Shown: positions 48,589 through 58,343, counted from the stretch's first letter. The stretch: 64,000 nucleotides of DNA from Nevskia sp. (GCF_021732705.1 NZ_JAKFUM010000011.1:272346-336345), one strand, 5' to 3'. The notes: a model not told the origin generated them from the sequence alone. Translations and numbers: made by a program.

Positions 48589-49220
48589 GCCGCGATCCGG
48601 CATCGCCGCGCGCGCCATTGCCCGCTGCGCGGCGGCCGGTCGCGATCGTGCTCGCCGCCGGTGCCGCCCGCCGCTATGGCCGCGCCAAGCAAGTCGAAAC
48701 GCTGCCGGACGGCAGCCGCTTCGTGCAGCACGCCGCACGCGCCGCGCTGGCCGTCGCCGATGACGTGCGCGTGATCGTCGGCGCCCATCGCGAAGCCGTG
48801 ATCGAAGCCCTCGCCGGGATTGATGTCCAAGTCGTCGACAACCCGGACTGGGCACGCGGCATGGGCCGATCGATCGCTGCCGGCTTCGCGTCACTGATCG
48901 CCGATGGCGTCGACCGCCCTGCCCTGCTGTGCCTCGCCGATCAGCCGCGCGTCGGCGCGGAAGCCTTGCGACGGCTGCTGGATGTCGCCGCCGCGCATCC
49001 GGACGCGATCATCGTCTCCGACTACGGCAGCACGCGCGGCCCGCCATGCCTGTTCCCGCCGCGGTGTTTTGCCGAACTGGCCGCACTCGACGGCGACGAA
49101 GGCGCGCGCGCCGTGCTCAAGACCCATGCCGCCACTGTCCGGACGGTGTGGCTGCCGGAAGGGCTCGATGACGTCGATACCGAAGCGGACTACCGGCGCA
49201 TCGTGCAGCCGAATCGCTAG
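48585..49220 (+). CDS. MobA/MocA-like nucleotidyltransferase
   Basis: A 211-residue NTP-transferase. The N-terminal nucleotide loop is AIVLAAGAARRYGRAKQVE, the metal site is CLADQPRVGAEALRRLL, and GPPCLFPPRCFAELAALDGD completes the MobA-like fold. Next to an XdhC and a hydroxylase it most likely attaches CMP to molybdopterin (MocA role), giving Mo-MCD. GTG 48585 overlaps the upstream stop. It converges with the GNAT gene, overlapping it by four bases. Confidence 0.85.
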   Translation: MSRDPASPRAPLPAARRPVAIVLAAGAARRYGRAKQVETLPDGSRFVQHAARAALAVADDVRVIVGAHREAVIEALAGIDVQVVDNPDWARGMGRSIAAGFASLIADGVDRPALLCLADQPRVGAEALRRLLDVAAAHPDAIIVSDYGSTRGPPCLFPPRCFAELAALDGDEGARAVLKTHAATVRTVWLPEGLDDVDTEADYRRIVQPNR

Positions 49221-49702
49221 GGCGACGTGCCTGCGACCAGCCGCTTCTCCATGAACAGGCTTAAGCGATCCGGCTGATACGCACCGAACGGCTCGCGTTC
49301 GGCATAGCCCAGCGCGCGATACAGGCCGATCGCCTCGGGCTGGTGAATGCCGGTCTCCAGCCGCGCCAGATGCACGCCGGCCTCGACCAGGGTTTGTTCG
49401 AGCACCGCCATGATCTGCTTCGAAACGCCCTGCCCGCGGCAGTCCTCGGCCACGAACACGCGCTTGATCTCGCCATATGCCGGCGGCCCGTCGAGGCGCT
49501 TCACCGCGCCGCAGCCGACGATGCGCTCGCCGAGCCACGCGGCGACGAAGCGCACGTTCGGCAGGCGCAGCGTGTCGAGACCGTCGAAGTGATTGCTCTC
49601 GGCCGGGTACAGCGCGCTCATGTAGGCATCGCTGCGCGCGATCAGGGCCGCGGTTTCGGGGTGGCCGGGGTCGCAGTCGGCAACCCGGACGACCGTTGCC
49701 AA
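49217..49702 (-). CDS. GNAT-family N-acetyltransferase
   Basis: A 161-residue acetyltransferase. The acetyl-CoA loop is RVFVAEDCRGQGVSKQIMAV (a Q/R-x-x-G-x-G/A variant), followed by RLETGIHQPEAIGLYRALGY. The substrate is unknown. It starts four bases after the ffh stop and probably shares its transcript. Confidence 0.88.
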   Translation of the reverse strand: MATVVRVADCDPGHPETAALIARSDAYMSALYPAESNHFDGLDTLRLPNVRFVAAWLGERIVGCGAVKRLDGPPAYGEIKRVFVAEDCRGQGVSKQIMAVLEQTLVEAGVHLARLETGIHQPEAIGLYRALGYAEREPFGAYQPDRLSLFMEKRLVAGTSP

Positions 49703-49706
49703 GGGC

Positions 49707-51077
49707 TCAGCGCCCCGGCGGACCGCCGAAGCCCGGCGGCATGCGCCCGGACAGCGCGCGCATCATCTTCATCATGCCGCCGCCCTGGAGCTTCTTCATC
49801 ATCTCCTTGGTCTGGTCGAACTGACGCATGAGCTTGTTGACTTCCTGCACCTCGACACCGGCGCCGGTGGCGATGCGCTTCTTGCGCGAGGCCTTGATCA
49901 GGTCCGGAAAGCGGCGTTCCTGCCTGGTCATCGAGTTGATGATCGCGACCGCGCGCTTGATTTCCTTCTCCGGCTTCACGTTCTTCATCTGCGCCTGCAG
50001 CTTCGCCCCGCCCGGCAGCTTTTCGAGCATCGAGGCCATGTCGCCCATTTGCTCCATCTGCGCCATCTGCTGGCGGAAGTCTTCGAGATCGAAGCCCTTC
50101 TTGTTCTTGATCTTGTTCGCAAGCTTGATCGCGGCATCGTTGTCGACCTTGCGTGCGGCTTCCTCGATCAGGCCGAGCATGTCGCCCTGGCCGAGGATGC
50201 GCGCCGCGATGCGGTCCGGATGGAACACCTCGAGCGCGCCGCTCTTTTCGCCGACGCCGATGAACTTCACCGGCTTGCCGGTGACATGGCGCACCGACAG
50301 CGCCGCGCCGCCGCGCGAGTCGCCATCGGTCTTGGTCAGGATCACGCCGGTCAGCGGCAGGCGATCGGCAAACGCCTTGGCGGTGTTCGCGGCATCCTGA
50401 CCGGTCATCGAGTCGACGACGAACAGGGTTTCGATCGGATTCAGCACGCCGTGGAGGGCGGCCACTTCCTGCATCATTTCCTCGTCGATGCCGAGACGGC
50501 CGGCGGTGTCGACGATCAGCACATCGGCGAACTGCAGCTTGGCGTGCGCCAGCGCCGCCTTGGCGATCTCGACCGGCTGGTCGGCCCCGGTCGACGGGAA
50601 GAAGTCGACGCCGACCTGGCCGGCGACAACGCGCAGCTGCTCGATCGCCGCCGGGCGGTAGACGTCGCAGGACACGACGATGACCTTCTTCTTCTCGACC
50701 TCGCGCAGCCGCAGCGCGAGCTTGCCGGTCGACGTGGTCTTGCCCGATCCCTGCAGGCCGGCCATCAGGATCACGGCCGGCGGCTGCGTGCGCAGGTTCA
50801 GCGGTTCGGCACTGCCGCCGAGTGTGGCGGTCAGTTCCTGCTGCACCACGCGCAACATCGACTGGCCCGGCGTCAGGCTTTCGGTGACTTCGGTGCCGAC
50901 CGCGCGCGCCTTGACCTTGTCGATGAAATCACGGACGACCGGCAGCGCGACATCGGCTTCGAGCAGCGCCATGCGCAGTTCGCGCGCGGCGGTGTTGACC
51001 TGGTCTTCGGTCAGACGGCCCTGACCGCGCAGCACGTCGAGCGTGCGGGTCAGGCGGGAGCTTAGGTTTTCGAACAT
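49707..51077 (-). CDS. ffh: Signal recognition particle protein Ffh
   Basis: A 456-residue SRP54 GTPase delivering nascent membrane proteins to FtsY/SecYEG with 4.5S RNA. The NG domain has GLQGSGKTTSTGKLALRL, DVLIVDTAGRLGIDEEMM and LTKTDGDSRGGAALSV. The Met-rich M domain (about 330-456) contains SMTRQERRFPDLIKASRKKR for RNA binding. In gammaproteobacteria ffh usually sits next to rpsP; here five genes lie between them. Confidence 0.97.
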   Translation of the reverse strand: MFENLSSRLTRTLDVLRGQGRLTEDQVNTAARELRMALLEADVALPVVRDFIDKVKARAVGTEVTESLTPGQSMLRVVQQELTATLGGSAEPLNLRTQPPAVILMAGLQGSGKTTSTGKLALRLREVEKKKVIVVSCDVYRPAAIEQLRVVAGQVGVDFFPSTGADQPVEIAKAALAHAKLQFADVLIVDTAGRLGIDEEMMQEVAALHGVLNPIETLFVVDSMTGQDAANTAKAFADRLPLTGVILTKTDGDSRGGAALSVRHVTGKPVKFIGVGEKSGALEVFHPDRIAARILGQGDMLGLIEEAARKVDNDAAIKLANKIKNKKGFDLEDFRQQMAQMEQMGDMASMLEKLPGGAKLQAQMKNVKPEKEIKRAVAIINSMTRQERRFPDLIKASRKKRIATGAGVEVQEVNKLMRQFDQTKEMMKKLQGGGMMKMMRALSGRMPPGFGGPPGR

Positions 51078-51162
51078 GGAGCGCGGTCGCCGGTGGGTCT
51101 GGAGGCCGCGCGATTATGCCGGACGGCGCCGCCGCCGCGCGGGCCCGAATCGGCCGGCGGCG

Positions 51163-51927
51163 CTACAGCGTGATGCTGTCGCCGGTCTTCAGATGGCGGT
51201 AGCGCCAGCCCGAGAGCGCCGCCGCGCATTCATCGGCAATGCGGGCTTCGGCGCCGGGCTTGGCGTGGGTCAGGTGAAGCATCGGGCGATGCCGCAACCG
51301 CGCCAGTTCGGCGCCCAGCACGGCCGGGGTGAAATGCCGCGCCAATTCGGCCAACTCGCCGTCGCGGTTCGGAAATGCCACCTCGATCATCAGGTGATCG
51401 AGTCGCGGCAGCGCGTTCAGCGCGTTCCACAGCGTGTCGCCGGCGCAGGTATCGCCGCTGAAGGCGAACAGCCCGGCATCGGTCGCCACGGCGTAACCGA
51501 TGGCCGGCACCGTGTGGCAGACCCGGAACGGCGTCAGCGTCAGGTCGTCGATGGTCAGCGACTGCCCGGCCGCCAGCGGGTTGAACACCAGCAGTGGCTG
51601 CTCCGGGCTTGGCAGCGCCGTGAAATCCGGCCAGACCTTCCAGTTGAAGATGTGCTCGCGCAGCACGGAAAGCGTTTCCGGAATGGCGTGAACCTGCAGC
51701 GGGTGGTCGATCTCGCCGAACAGGTTGTCGGCCATGAACGCGAGGCCGCAGACGTGGTCGAGGTGGCTGTGCGTCAGCATCACCGTGCGGATCGCGGCGA
51801 GCGCCCGCGCGTCGAGATCGCCGACGCCGGTACCGGCATCGATCAGCAGGTGACCATCGACCAGCAGGCTGGTGGTGCGCAGCCCCGGGCCGATGCCGCC
51901 ACTGCAACCGAGGATCCTGATCTGCAT
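51163..51927 (-). CDS. Metallo-beta-lactamase-fold protein, class II cAMP phosphodiesterase-like (COG5212 type)
   Basis: A 254-residue protein. The N-terminus RILGCSGGIGPGLRTTSLLV and the metal motif LTHSHLDHVCGLAFMADNLF, then FSGDTCAGDTLWNAL and HLTHAKPGAEARIAD, match the class II 3',5'-cyclic-nucleotide phosphodiesterase type rather than glyoxalase II. Two zinc ions would be held by the H-x-H-x-D-H motif and later His/Asp. It would degrade cAMP or cGMP in the cytoplasm. ATG 51927 gives the family N-terminus. The PDE call is by motif; another MBL hydrolase is possible. Confidence 0.7.
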   Translation of the reverse strand: MQIRILGCSGGIGPGLRTTSLLVDGHLLIDAGTGVGDLDARALAAIRTVMLTHSHLDHVCGLAFMADNLFGEIDHPLQVHAIPETLSVLREHIFNWKVWPDFTALPSPEQPLLVFNPLAAGQSLTIDDLTLTPFRVCHTVPAIGYAVATDAGLFAFSGDTCAGDTLWNALNALPRLDHLMIEVAFPNRDGELAELARHFTPAVLGAELARLRHRPMLHLTHAKPGAEARIADECAAALSGWRYRHLKTGDSITL

Positions 51928-52115
51928 CGAAAGGCGCGAAGACGATCGAAGCCCGAATGTAGCACGCGAACTTTCCGTGTTCCCGGGCCCGCACCGCCCA
52001 AGCACAAGCCGGACGCCGGCCGGAAACGCGGCCTGTCGATGCGGTGCCATCAGCGCCGGCGAGACCTTCGGCGCGGCCGGGCGATGCTATCTTTGCGCGT
52101 CCCTTGCGAGTGCCC

Positions 52116-52901
52116 ATGTCCCTGCTCTTCAGCCTGATCGCCAGCGCCTTCTACGCCTTTGCCGGCTGGCGTGCCCTGCGCGCCCAGTACGACCGCGAGC
52201 GGCTGGTGCTGACGCTGGCGCTGCTGGCGCATGGGCTGGCGCTGTCCCAGCAGGTGGTGTCCGGCGGCAATCTGGTGATCGGCATCGCCGAATCGCTGTC
52301 GATGCTGGCGTTCCTGTCGTCGCTGATGCTGTGGATCTTCTGCTTCCGCGAGCCGCTGCACGCCATCGGCGCGGTGCACTACCCGGTCACCGCGCTGTGG
52401 GTGCTGGCACCGGCCGTGTTCACCGATCACGGCCACCCGATTCCGCTGGCGGACTGGCGCATCGGCCTGCACATCGTGTTCTCGCTGCTCAGTGCCGGGC
52501 TGCTGACCCTCGCCTCGATCCAGGCCGTGGCGACGCTGAGCCTCGACCGGATGCTGCGCAAGCCCGGCAACATGATGCTGGTGCGCCGCCTGCCGCCGCT
52601 GCAGACGATGGAACGGCTGCTGTTCCAGCTGATCTTCTTCGGCTTCTTCCTGCTGTCGATGACCCTGGTCAGCGGCCTGCTGTTCGTGCACAACCTGTTC
52701 GCCCAGCACCTGGTGCACAAGACCGTGCTGAGCTTCTTCGCGTGGCTGATCTTCGGCCTGCTGCTGTGGGGCCGCGTGCGTCATGGCTGGCGTGGCCGCA
52801 CCGCCGTTCGCTGGGCGCTGTCCGGCTATGTCGCGCTGGTGCTGGCGTATTTCGGCTCGAAGCTGATCCTGGAACAGGTGCTCGGCCGCAGCTGGTACTG
52901 A
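52116..52901 (+). CDS. Cytochrome c assembly-type membrane protein (CcsA/YpjD-like)
   Basis: A 261-residue integral membrane protein with about eight helices. It matches the CcsA/HemX/YpjD family by its C-terminal part: TMERLLFQLIFFGFFLLSMT ... GLLFVHNLFAQHLVHKTVLS ... HGWRGRTAVRWALSGYVALV. The His-rich loop (LVHKT) and the W-rich stretch could hold heme. YpjD-like proteins sit next to ffh in gammaproteobacteria; their function is not settled. ATG 52116 begins the first helix. Confidence 0.85.
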   Translation: MSLLFSLIASAFYAFAGWRALRAQYDRERLVLTLALLAHGLALSQQVVSGGNLVIGIAESLSMLAFLSSLMLWIFCFREPLHAIGAVHYPVTALWVLAPAVFTDHGHPIPLADWRIGLHIVFSLLSAGLLTLASIQAVATLSLDRMLRKPGNMMLVRRLPPLQTMERLLFQLIFFGFFLLSMTLVSGLLFVHNLFAQHLVHKTVLSFFAWLIFGLLLWGRVRHGWRGRTAVRWALSGYVALVLAYFGSKLILEQVLGRSWY

Positions 52902-52944
52902 CGACCGGCACCGGCGCGGTCGCCGCGCCCACCGTTGCGGCGGC

Positions 52945-52975
52945 TTGACAGGCTACCCGGCCCGTCCGCTTTAAT
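52945..52975 (+). promoter_or_regulatory. Promoter of the CorB/CorC-type gene
   Basis: TTGACA (52945-52950, perfect -35), 19-bp spacer, TTTAAT (52970-52975). It lies 32 bases before the TTG start of the next gene. Confidence 0.5.
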
Positions 52976-53007
52976 GCGGGTAACGAGGTGACGGGGCCGA
53001 TTTCCAG

Positions 53008-54276
53008 TTGGACGACAAAACGCTAGTGGCGCTGCTGTTCCTGCTGGTTTTCCTGATTCTGCTATCGGCCTTCTTCGCCGGATCGGAAACGGCGTTGATG
53101 GCGCTCAACCGCTACCGCCTGCGCCATCTCGCCAGCACCGGGCACCGCGGCGCCCGCCTGGCCGAAAAACTGCTCGAACGGCCGGACCGGCTGATCGGCA
53201 TGATCCTGCTCGGCAACATCGCCGTGCATTCCGCATCGACCGCGATCGCCACGATCATCACGCTGGAGCTGTACGGCAACGCGTGGATCGCCGCGACCAC
53301 CGGCATCCTGACCGTGTTCATCCTGATCTTCGGCGAGATCGCGCCGAAGACCCTCAGCGCGCTGCATCCGGAACGGGTCGCGATTCCGTCGGCCTACATT
53401 TATTCGGTGCTGCAGTGGGTGGTCTATCCGATCGTCTGGGTGGTCAACCTGCTGTCGAACGGCGTGCTGCGGCTGTTCGGCGTCAGCTCCGAGGATGCCG
53501 CCGAGCACAGCCTGTCGAGCGAAGAGCTGCGCTCGGTCGTCGCCGAAGCCGGCGCGATGATTCCCGAGCGCCACCAGCGCATGCTGCTGTCGATCCTCGA
53601 TCTGGAAAAGGCGACGGTGGAAGACATCATGGTGCCGCGCAACGAGATCGTCGGCATCGATATCTCCGAGCCCTGGGAAAAGATCCGAGAGACCATCGTC
53701 GCGTCGAGCCACACCCGGCTGCCGGTATTCGACGGCTCGATCGACGATCTGAAGGGCATCGTCCACCTGCGCAAGGTGCTGCGCCTGACCGTGCAGGACA
53801 ACCTGACGCTCGACACCTTGCTGACCCTGGTGCGCGATCCGTACTACATCCCCGAAGGCACGCCGCTGAACCAGCAGCTGCTGAACTTCCAGGACCAGAA
53901 GCGACGCATCGGCTTCGTGGTCGACGAGTACGGCGACATCCAGGGGCTGGTGACCTTGGAAGACATCCTCGAAGAGGTGGTCGGCGAGTTCACGTCCGAC
54001 CCGGCAACGCGCGTCAAGAACGTCTATCTCGATGCCGATGGCAGCGTGCTGGTGCACGGCTCGGTCACCATCCGCAGCCTCAATCGCTCGTTGAGCTGGA
54101 AGCTGCCGACCGGCGGCCCGAAGACCCTGAATGGCCTCGTGATGGAACAGCTGCAGGAACTGCCGAAGCCGGGCCGCAAGCTCGTGATCGGCGATTACCA
54201 GATCGAAATCACCGACATCCGCGCCAACGCGATCAAGAGCGCCCGGGTGCGGCCGGCGAAGCTGGCCACCGGCTGA
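53008..54276 (+). CDS. HlyC/CorC (CNNM/CorB) transporter-associated membrane protein
   Basis: A 422-residue protein with DUF21 (CNNM) N-terminal membrane domain (LLFLLVFLILLSAFFAGSET; ALMALNRYRLRHLA), a CBS pair at about 200-330 (TVEDIMVPRNEIVGIDISEP; FVVDEYGDIQGLVTLEDILE) and a CorC_HlyC C-terminal domain. It relates to the E. coli CorB (YfjD) type, thought to act in Mg/Co transport. It starts at TTG 53008; a GTG lies 18 bases downstream. The ffh/ypjD/corB order is conserved in gammaproteobacteria. Confidence 0.92.
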   Translation: MDDKTLVALLFLLVFLILLSAFFAGSETALMALNRYRLRHLASTGHRGARLAEKLLERPDRLIGMILLGNIAVHSASTAIATIITLELYGNAWIAATTGILTVFILIFGEIAPKTLSALHPERVAIPSAYIYSVLQWVVYPIVWVVNLLSNGVLRLFGVSSEDAAEHSLSSEELRSVVAEAGAMIPERHQRMLLSILDLEKATVEDIMVPRNEIVGIDISEPWEKIRETIVASSHTRLPVFDGSIDDLKGIVHLRKVLRLTVQDNLTLDTLLTLVRDPYYIPEGTPLNQQLLNFQDQKRRIGFVVDEYGDIQGLVTLEDILEEVVGEFTSDPATRVKNVYLDADGSVLVHGSVTIRSLNRSLSWKLPTGGPKTLNGLVMEQLQELPKPGRKLVIGDYQIEITDIRANAIKSARVRPAKLATG

Positions 54277-54298
54277 GCGCCAGCGGCAGCAGCGGCGA

Positions 54299-55603
54299 TC
54301 ACGGGCTTGCCAGCACCGCCCGCCTCGCAATCAACGGATACAGCAGCGCTGTCACGGCCAGCGTGCAGCCGGACCAGATCAGCAGCCCATCGCCGGATTT
54401 CACGATCACCCACAGGCAGAACACGATCGCCAGCGCCGCGACCACCTGATGGCGATTGAAGCCGCGCGGCGGCTGCGCCTGGCGGTCGTAATGCCAGACC
54501 GCGAGTGCGGCGTAGACATAGACCAGCAGGCAGAAGATCGCCGAGATCTCGATCAGCTTGCCGAACTGCTGGCCGAGCGTCGGCGAAGCGGTGGCGAACA
54601 CGACGACGGTCATGATCACCGCCATGATCAGCAGGTTCGGCACGGCGATGCCGTGGCGATCCACCTGCCCGAACACGGCCGGAAACAGACCCCGATCGGC
54701 CCCGGCCTTGCCAGTCTGCGCGGTCAGCAGGATCCAGCCACCGAGCGTGCCGATGGCCTTGATCAGCACCATGACTGCGAACAGCGCACCGGCCGCCGGC
54801 CCGAGCATCAGCCGAATGGCATCGGCGAACGGGGCCGATGACGTCGCCAGTTCGCGTGCCGGAATCAGACCCATGATCACCGTGGTCGAGGCGATGTAAA
54901 CCACGGCTGCCAGCAGCACGCCGGCGATGGTGGCGATCGGCACGTTGCGCTGCGGGTTCTCGATGACGCTCGCGGCGACCGACGCACTTTCGAGCCCGGT
55001 AAAGGCCCAGAACACCAGCACCAGCGACTCCGGGATCACTGTCGTGGCCGGCAACTGCTGCACGTTCCACGAGGCGAGGAACAGCCCACCGTCGAAATAG
55101 CGCCAGCCGAGGGTCGCGACCAGCACGATCGGAATCAGGCCGAGCACGATGGCGACCGATTCCAGCTTGCAGACCAGCCGCGCGCCGTAAATGTTGATCA
55201 GGGTCAGCAGCCAGATCAGTGCCACCGTGGCCAGCGAGCCCGTGAGCGGGTCGATCAGTGCGGTGAAGAAGCTCGCCAGATAGCCGGTCGCGGCGACCGC
55301 GATGGCGATGTTGCCGGTCCAGCACGACAGCCAGTAGATCGTCGTCGACTGAAAGCCCATGTAGCGGCCGAGCGCTTCATCGGCATAGGCGCACGGCCCG
55401 CCCGCCTGCGGCGACACCTGACCGAGCCGCGCCAGAGTCGAGGCCACCAGCAGCGCGCCGACGGTCGCGATCAGCCAGCCGAACACGGTGATGCTGCCGA
55501 CGGTGGCGAGTGTTGCCGGCAGCAGGAACAGCCCGGAACCGACCATGTTGCTGGCGACCAGTGCCGTGGCCAGCACCGGCCCGATCTTGCGGTTGCGGAT
55601 CAT
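54299..55603 (-). CDS. APC-family amino-acid permease (AdiC/PotE-like)
   Basis: A 434-residue, 12-helix transporter. The first helix has VASNMVGSGLFLLPATLATV (the G-S-G unwound segment of the APC fold). GGPCAYADEALGRYMGFQST and FWAFTGLESASVAASVIENP (helix 6) are typical of arginine-agmatine/basic amino-acid antiporters. The substrate is not determined. It is divergent from the Rieske oxygenase, which may point to uptake of an N-methylated amino acid, but this is only proximity. Confidence 0.88.
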   Translation of the reverse strand: MIRNRKIGPVLATALVASNMVGSGLFLLPATLATVGSITVFGWLIATVGALLVASTLARLGQVSPQAGGPCAYADEALGRYMGFQSTTIYWLSCWTGNIAIAVAATGYLASFFTALIDPLTGSLATVALIWLLTLINIYGARLVCKLESVAIVLGLIPIVLVATLGWRYFDGGLFLASWNVQQLPATTVIPESLVLVFWAFTGLESASVAASVIENPQRNVPIATIAGVLLAAVVYIASTTVIMGLIPARELATSSAPFADAIRLMLGPAAGALFAVMVLIKAIGTLGGWILLTAQTGKAGADRGLFPAVFGQVDRHGIAVPNLLIMAVIMTVVVFATASPTLGQQFGKLIEISAIFCLLVYVYAALAVWHYDRQAQPPRGFNRHQVVAALAIVFCLWVIVKSGDGLLIWSGCTLAVTALLYPLIARRAVLASP

Positions 55604-55757
55604 CGATGGCCCTGAGTGATTCGATGGAGAAGGCGGCCGGTCCGGGCCGGCGCTGCCGGTTTACCATGCGCCACGCGCTTGGGCCTTGTCGATCCGCAAT
55701 TCCGGAACGCTTCGCTCGCCGCCGCGCTTTCCCGTTCGACCTGCCCCGCATCGCGCC

Positions 55758-56927
55758 ATGAGCCTTGATGTCTCGCCCGCCACCGCATCCACCGCCGACG
55801 ACGCCCTGAGCCTGCCGGCGTGGACATATCGCGATGCGGATTTCTTTGCCGAGGAAGTCCGCACCGTGTTCCGGCCGAGCTGGCAGGTGGTGTGCCATGT
55901 CAGCGACATCCCGGCCGCTGGCGATTACCACACGCTGGAATTCCTCGATGAATCGCTGCTGGTCGTCCGTGGCGATGACGGCGTGGTGCGTGGCTTCCAC
56001 AACGTCTGCCGGCACCGCGCGTCGCGCCTCGTCGAACCCGGCAAGGGCCACTGCGGCCGGCGGCTGACCTGCCCGTATCACCACTGGACCTACGCGCTGG
56101 ACGGCCAGCTCGCCGCACTCCCGCAGCGCAAGAACTTCACCGGTCTCGATCCCGCCGCGCACGGGCTGGCACCGGTCGATGTCGAAATCTTCATGGGCTT
56201 CGTCTTCGTGCGGCTGGAACCGGGCCTGCCGAGCGTGCGCGAGATGATGGCGCCGTACCTCGACGAACTGGCGCTGTACCGGCTGGATGCGCTGCAGCCG
56301 CAAGGCAAGGTCCGGCTGCGGCCGCGCCCGGTCAACTGGAAGAACGTCAGCGACAACTATTCCGACGGCCTGCACATCCCGGTCGCGCATCCGGGGCTGA
56401 CCCGGCTGTTCGGCGGCAGCTACGCGATCGAGGCCCAGCCCTGGGTCGACCGGATGGTCGGCACCCTCGTCGACGCGCCGTCGAAGAACTGGTGCGAGCG
56501 CGGCTACCAGCATTTCCTGCCGCCCGCGCCCCACCTTCCGGCGAGTCATCAGCGCCAGTGGACCTACTTCAAGCTGTGGCCGAACGTGGCCTTCGACCTG
56601 TATCCGGATCAGGTCGACTTCATGCAGTTCCTGCCGATTTCGCCGACCGAGACGCTGATCCGCGAGATCGCCTACGTCCATCCGGATGGCCGACGCGAGA
56701 TGAAGGCTGCCCGCTACCTGAACTGGCGCATCAACCGGCAGGTCAACCGCGAGGACACCACGCTGATCGCGCGCGTGCAGGCCGGCATGGCCTCGTCCAG
56801 CTACAGCACCGGGCCGCTCGGCGATGGCGAAGTCTGCATGCGCAGCTTCGCGCGGCGGCTGCGCGACCTGATCCCCGAAAGCCGCCTGCGGCAGCCGCCG
56901 CCGGCCGGCTGGGGCCGTCGCGCGTGA
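55758..56927 (+). CDS. Rieske-type aromatic-ring-hydroxylating/N-demethylating oxygenase, alpha subunit
   Basis: A 389-residue mononuclear iron oxygenase. The Rieske 2Fe-2S ligands are Cys84 and His86 (VCRHRASRL) and Cys105 and His108 (LTCPYHHWTY). The catalytic iron site is in VNWKNVSDNYSDGLHIPVAH, with the two His and the bridging Asp. It is most like the carnitine/betaine-type or general phenylpropionate-type alpha subunits; the substrate is unknown, and no reductase lies next to it. Its stop overlaps the chrA start. Confidence 0.9.
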   Translation: MSLDVSPATASTADDALSLPAWTYRDADFFAEEVRTVFRPSWQVVCHVSDIPAAGDYHTLEFLDESLLVVRGDDGVVRGFHNVCRHRASRLVEPGKGHCGRRLTCPYHHWTYALDGQLAALPQRKNFTGLDPAAHGLAPVDVEIFMGFVFVRLEPGLPSVREMMAPYLDELALYRLDALQPQGKVRLRPRPVNWKNVSDNYSDGLHIPVAHPGLTRLFGGSYAIEAQPWVDRMVGTLVDAPSKNWCERGYQHFLPPAPHLPASHQRQWTYFKLWPNVAFDLYPDQVDFMQFLPISPTETLIREIAYVHPDGRREMKAARYLNWRINRQVNREDTTLIARVQAGMASSSYSTGPLGDGEVCMRSFARRLRDLIPESRLRQPPPAGWGRRA

Positions 56928-58261
56928 CACCCGCGCCGCCGGTGCCGTTCGTCACGGCACTGCGCTTCTGGTTCTGGCTCGGCTGCGTCAGTTTCGGCGG
57001 CCCGGCCGGCCAGATCGCGGTGATGCATGCGGAACTGGTCGAACGCCGGCGCTGGCTGTCGGAACGGCGGTTCCTGCACGCGCTGAACTACTGCATGGTG
57101 CTGCCCGGGCCGGAAGCGCAGCAGCTCGCCACCTACATCGGCTGGCTGATGCACGGCACGCGCGGCGGCATCGTCGCCGGCGCGCTGTTCGTGCTGCCGT
57201 CGCTGGTGCTGCTGATCGGCCTGACCTGGGCGTATCTGGCGTTCGGCAACGTGCCGCTGATCGCCGGCGTGCTGTACGGCATCAAGCCGGCGGTGACCGC
57301 GATCGTCGTGCAGGCCGCCTGGCGCATCGGCAAGCGGGCCCTGAACAACGCCGCACTGTGGGCGATCGCGGCGGCGGCGTTCGTCGCGATCTTCGCGCTG
57401 CACCTGCCGTTTCCGCTGATCGTGGTCGGCGCCGCGATTCTTGGCGTCATCGGCGGCAAGCTGGCGCCCGAGCGCTTCCGCACCGGCGGCACGCACAGCG
57501 CAGCAAAAGGCGGCCACGGCCCATGCCTGATCGATGACGATACGGTGGTCCCGCACGCGGCCTACCGCCACACGCACCTGGCGCGGGTGCTGGCCACCGG
57601 GCTCGGCTTGTGGATCGGCGTCTATCTCGCGCTGCTGGCGAGCCTCGGCGCGGGCAATCCGATCACGCAGATGGCGATGTTCTTTTCCGGCGCCGCGCTG
57701 GTGACCTTCGGCGGTGCTTACGCGGTGCTGCCGTACGTCTATCAGGCCGCGGTGAACGAGTTCCGCTGGCTGGCCGCGCCGCAGATGATCGATGGCCTCG
57801 CCCTCGGCGAAACGACGCCGGGGCCGCTGATCATGATCGTCGCGTTCGTCGGCTTCGTCGGTGGCTGGCAGACCGATGCGCTGGCGGCGGCGCTGGGCCC
57901 GGGCCATGTGCTGGCCGCGGGTGCGCTGGCCGCCGGTGTCGCGACCTTTTTCACCTTCCTGCCGTCGTTCGTGTTCATCCTCGCCGGCGGGCCGCTGGTG
58001 GAAGCCACGCGCGACGATCTGCGGCTGACGGCGCCGCTGACCGGCATCACGGCCGCCGTGGTCGGCGTGATCCTCAATCTCGCGCTGTTCTTCGCGTATC
58101 ACGTGCTGTGGCCGCAGGGCTTCGACGGCGCGTTCGAATGGCCCGCGGCGGCAATCGGTGCGGTGGCGCTGGTCGCGCTGCTGCGCCTGCAGGTGAGCGT
58201 GCCGAAGCTGATCGGCGCCTGCGCGCTCGCCGGGCTAGCGGTGCAGTTCGGCCTGCGTTGA
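56924..58261 (+). CDS. chrA: Chromate transporter (long-chain ChrA)
   Basis: A 445-residue transporter made of two CHR domains in tandem. The first CHR motif is CVSFGGPAGQIAVMHAELVE; the second half holds FGGAYAVLPYVYQAAV and LALGETTPGPLIMIVAF. About ten membrane helices are expected. ChrA exports chromate (coupled to proton motive force) and gives resistance. The GTG start overlaps the oxygenase stop (GTGA), so they are one unit. Confidence 0.92.
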   Translation: MTPAPPVPFVTALRFWFWLGCVSFGGPAGQIAVMHAELVERRRWLSERRFLHALNYCMVLPGPEAQQLATYIGWLMHGTRGGIVAGALFVLPSLVLLIGLTWAYLAFGNVPLIAGVLYGIKPAVTAIVVQAAWRIGKRALNNAALWAIAAAAFVAIFALHLPFPLIVVGAAILGVIGGKLAPERFRTGGTHSAAKGGHGPCLIDDDTVVPHAAYRHTHLARVLATGLGLWIGVYLALLASLGAGNPITQMAMFFSGAALVTFGGAYAVLPYVYQAAVNEFRWLAAPQMIDGLALGETTPGPLIMIVAFVGFVGGWQTDALAAALGPGHVLAAGALAAGVATFFTFLPSFVFILAGGPLVEATRDDLRLTAPLTGITAAVVGVILNLALFFAYHVLWPQGFDGAFEWPAAAIGAVALVALLRLQVSVPKLIGACALAGLAVQFGLR

Positions 58262-58343
58262 CCGCCATCAACGCACTGCCGAGCGACGGACGCGGCAAAC
58301 CTATACTCGTGGCTTCACGCACGCGGGACAGGAGCCGACGGAC

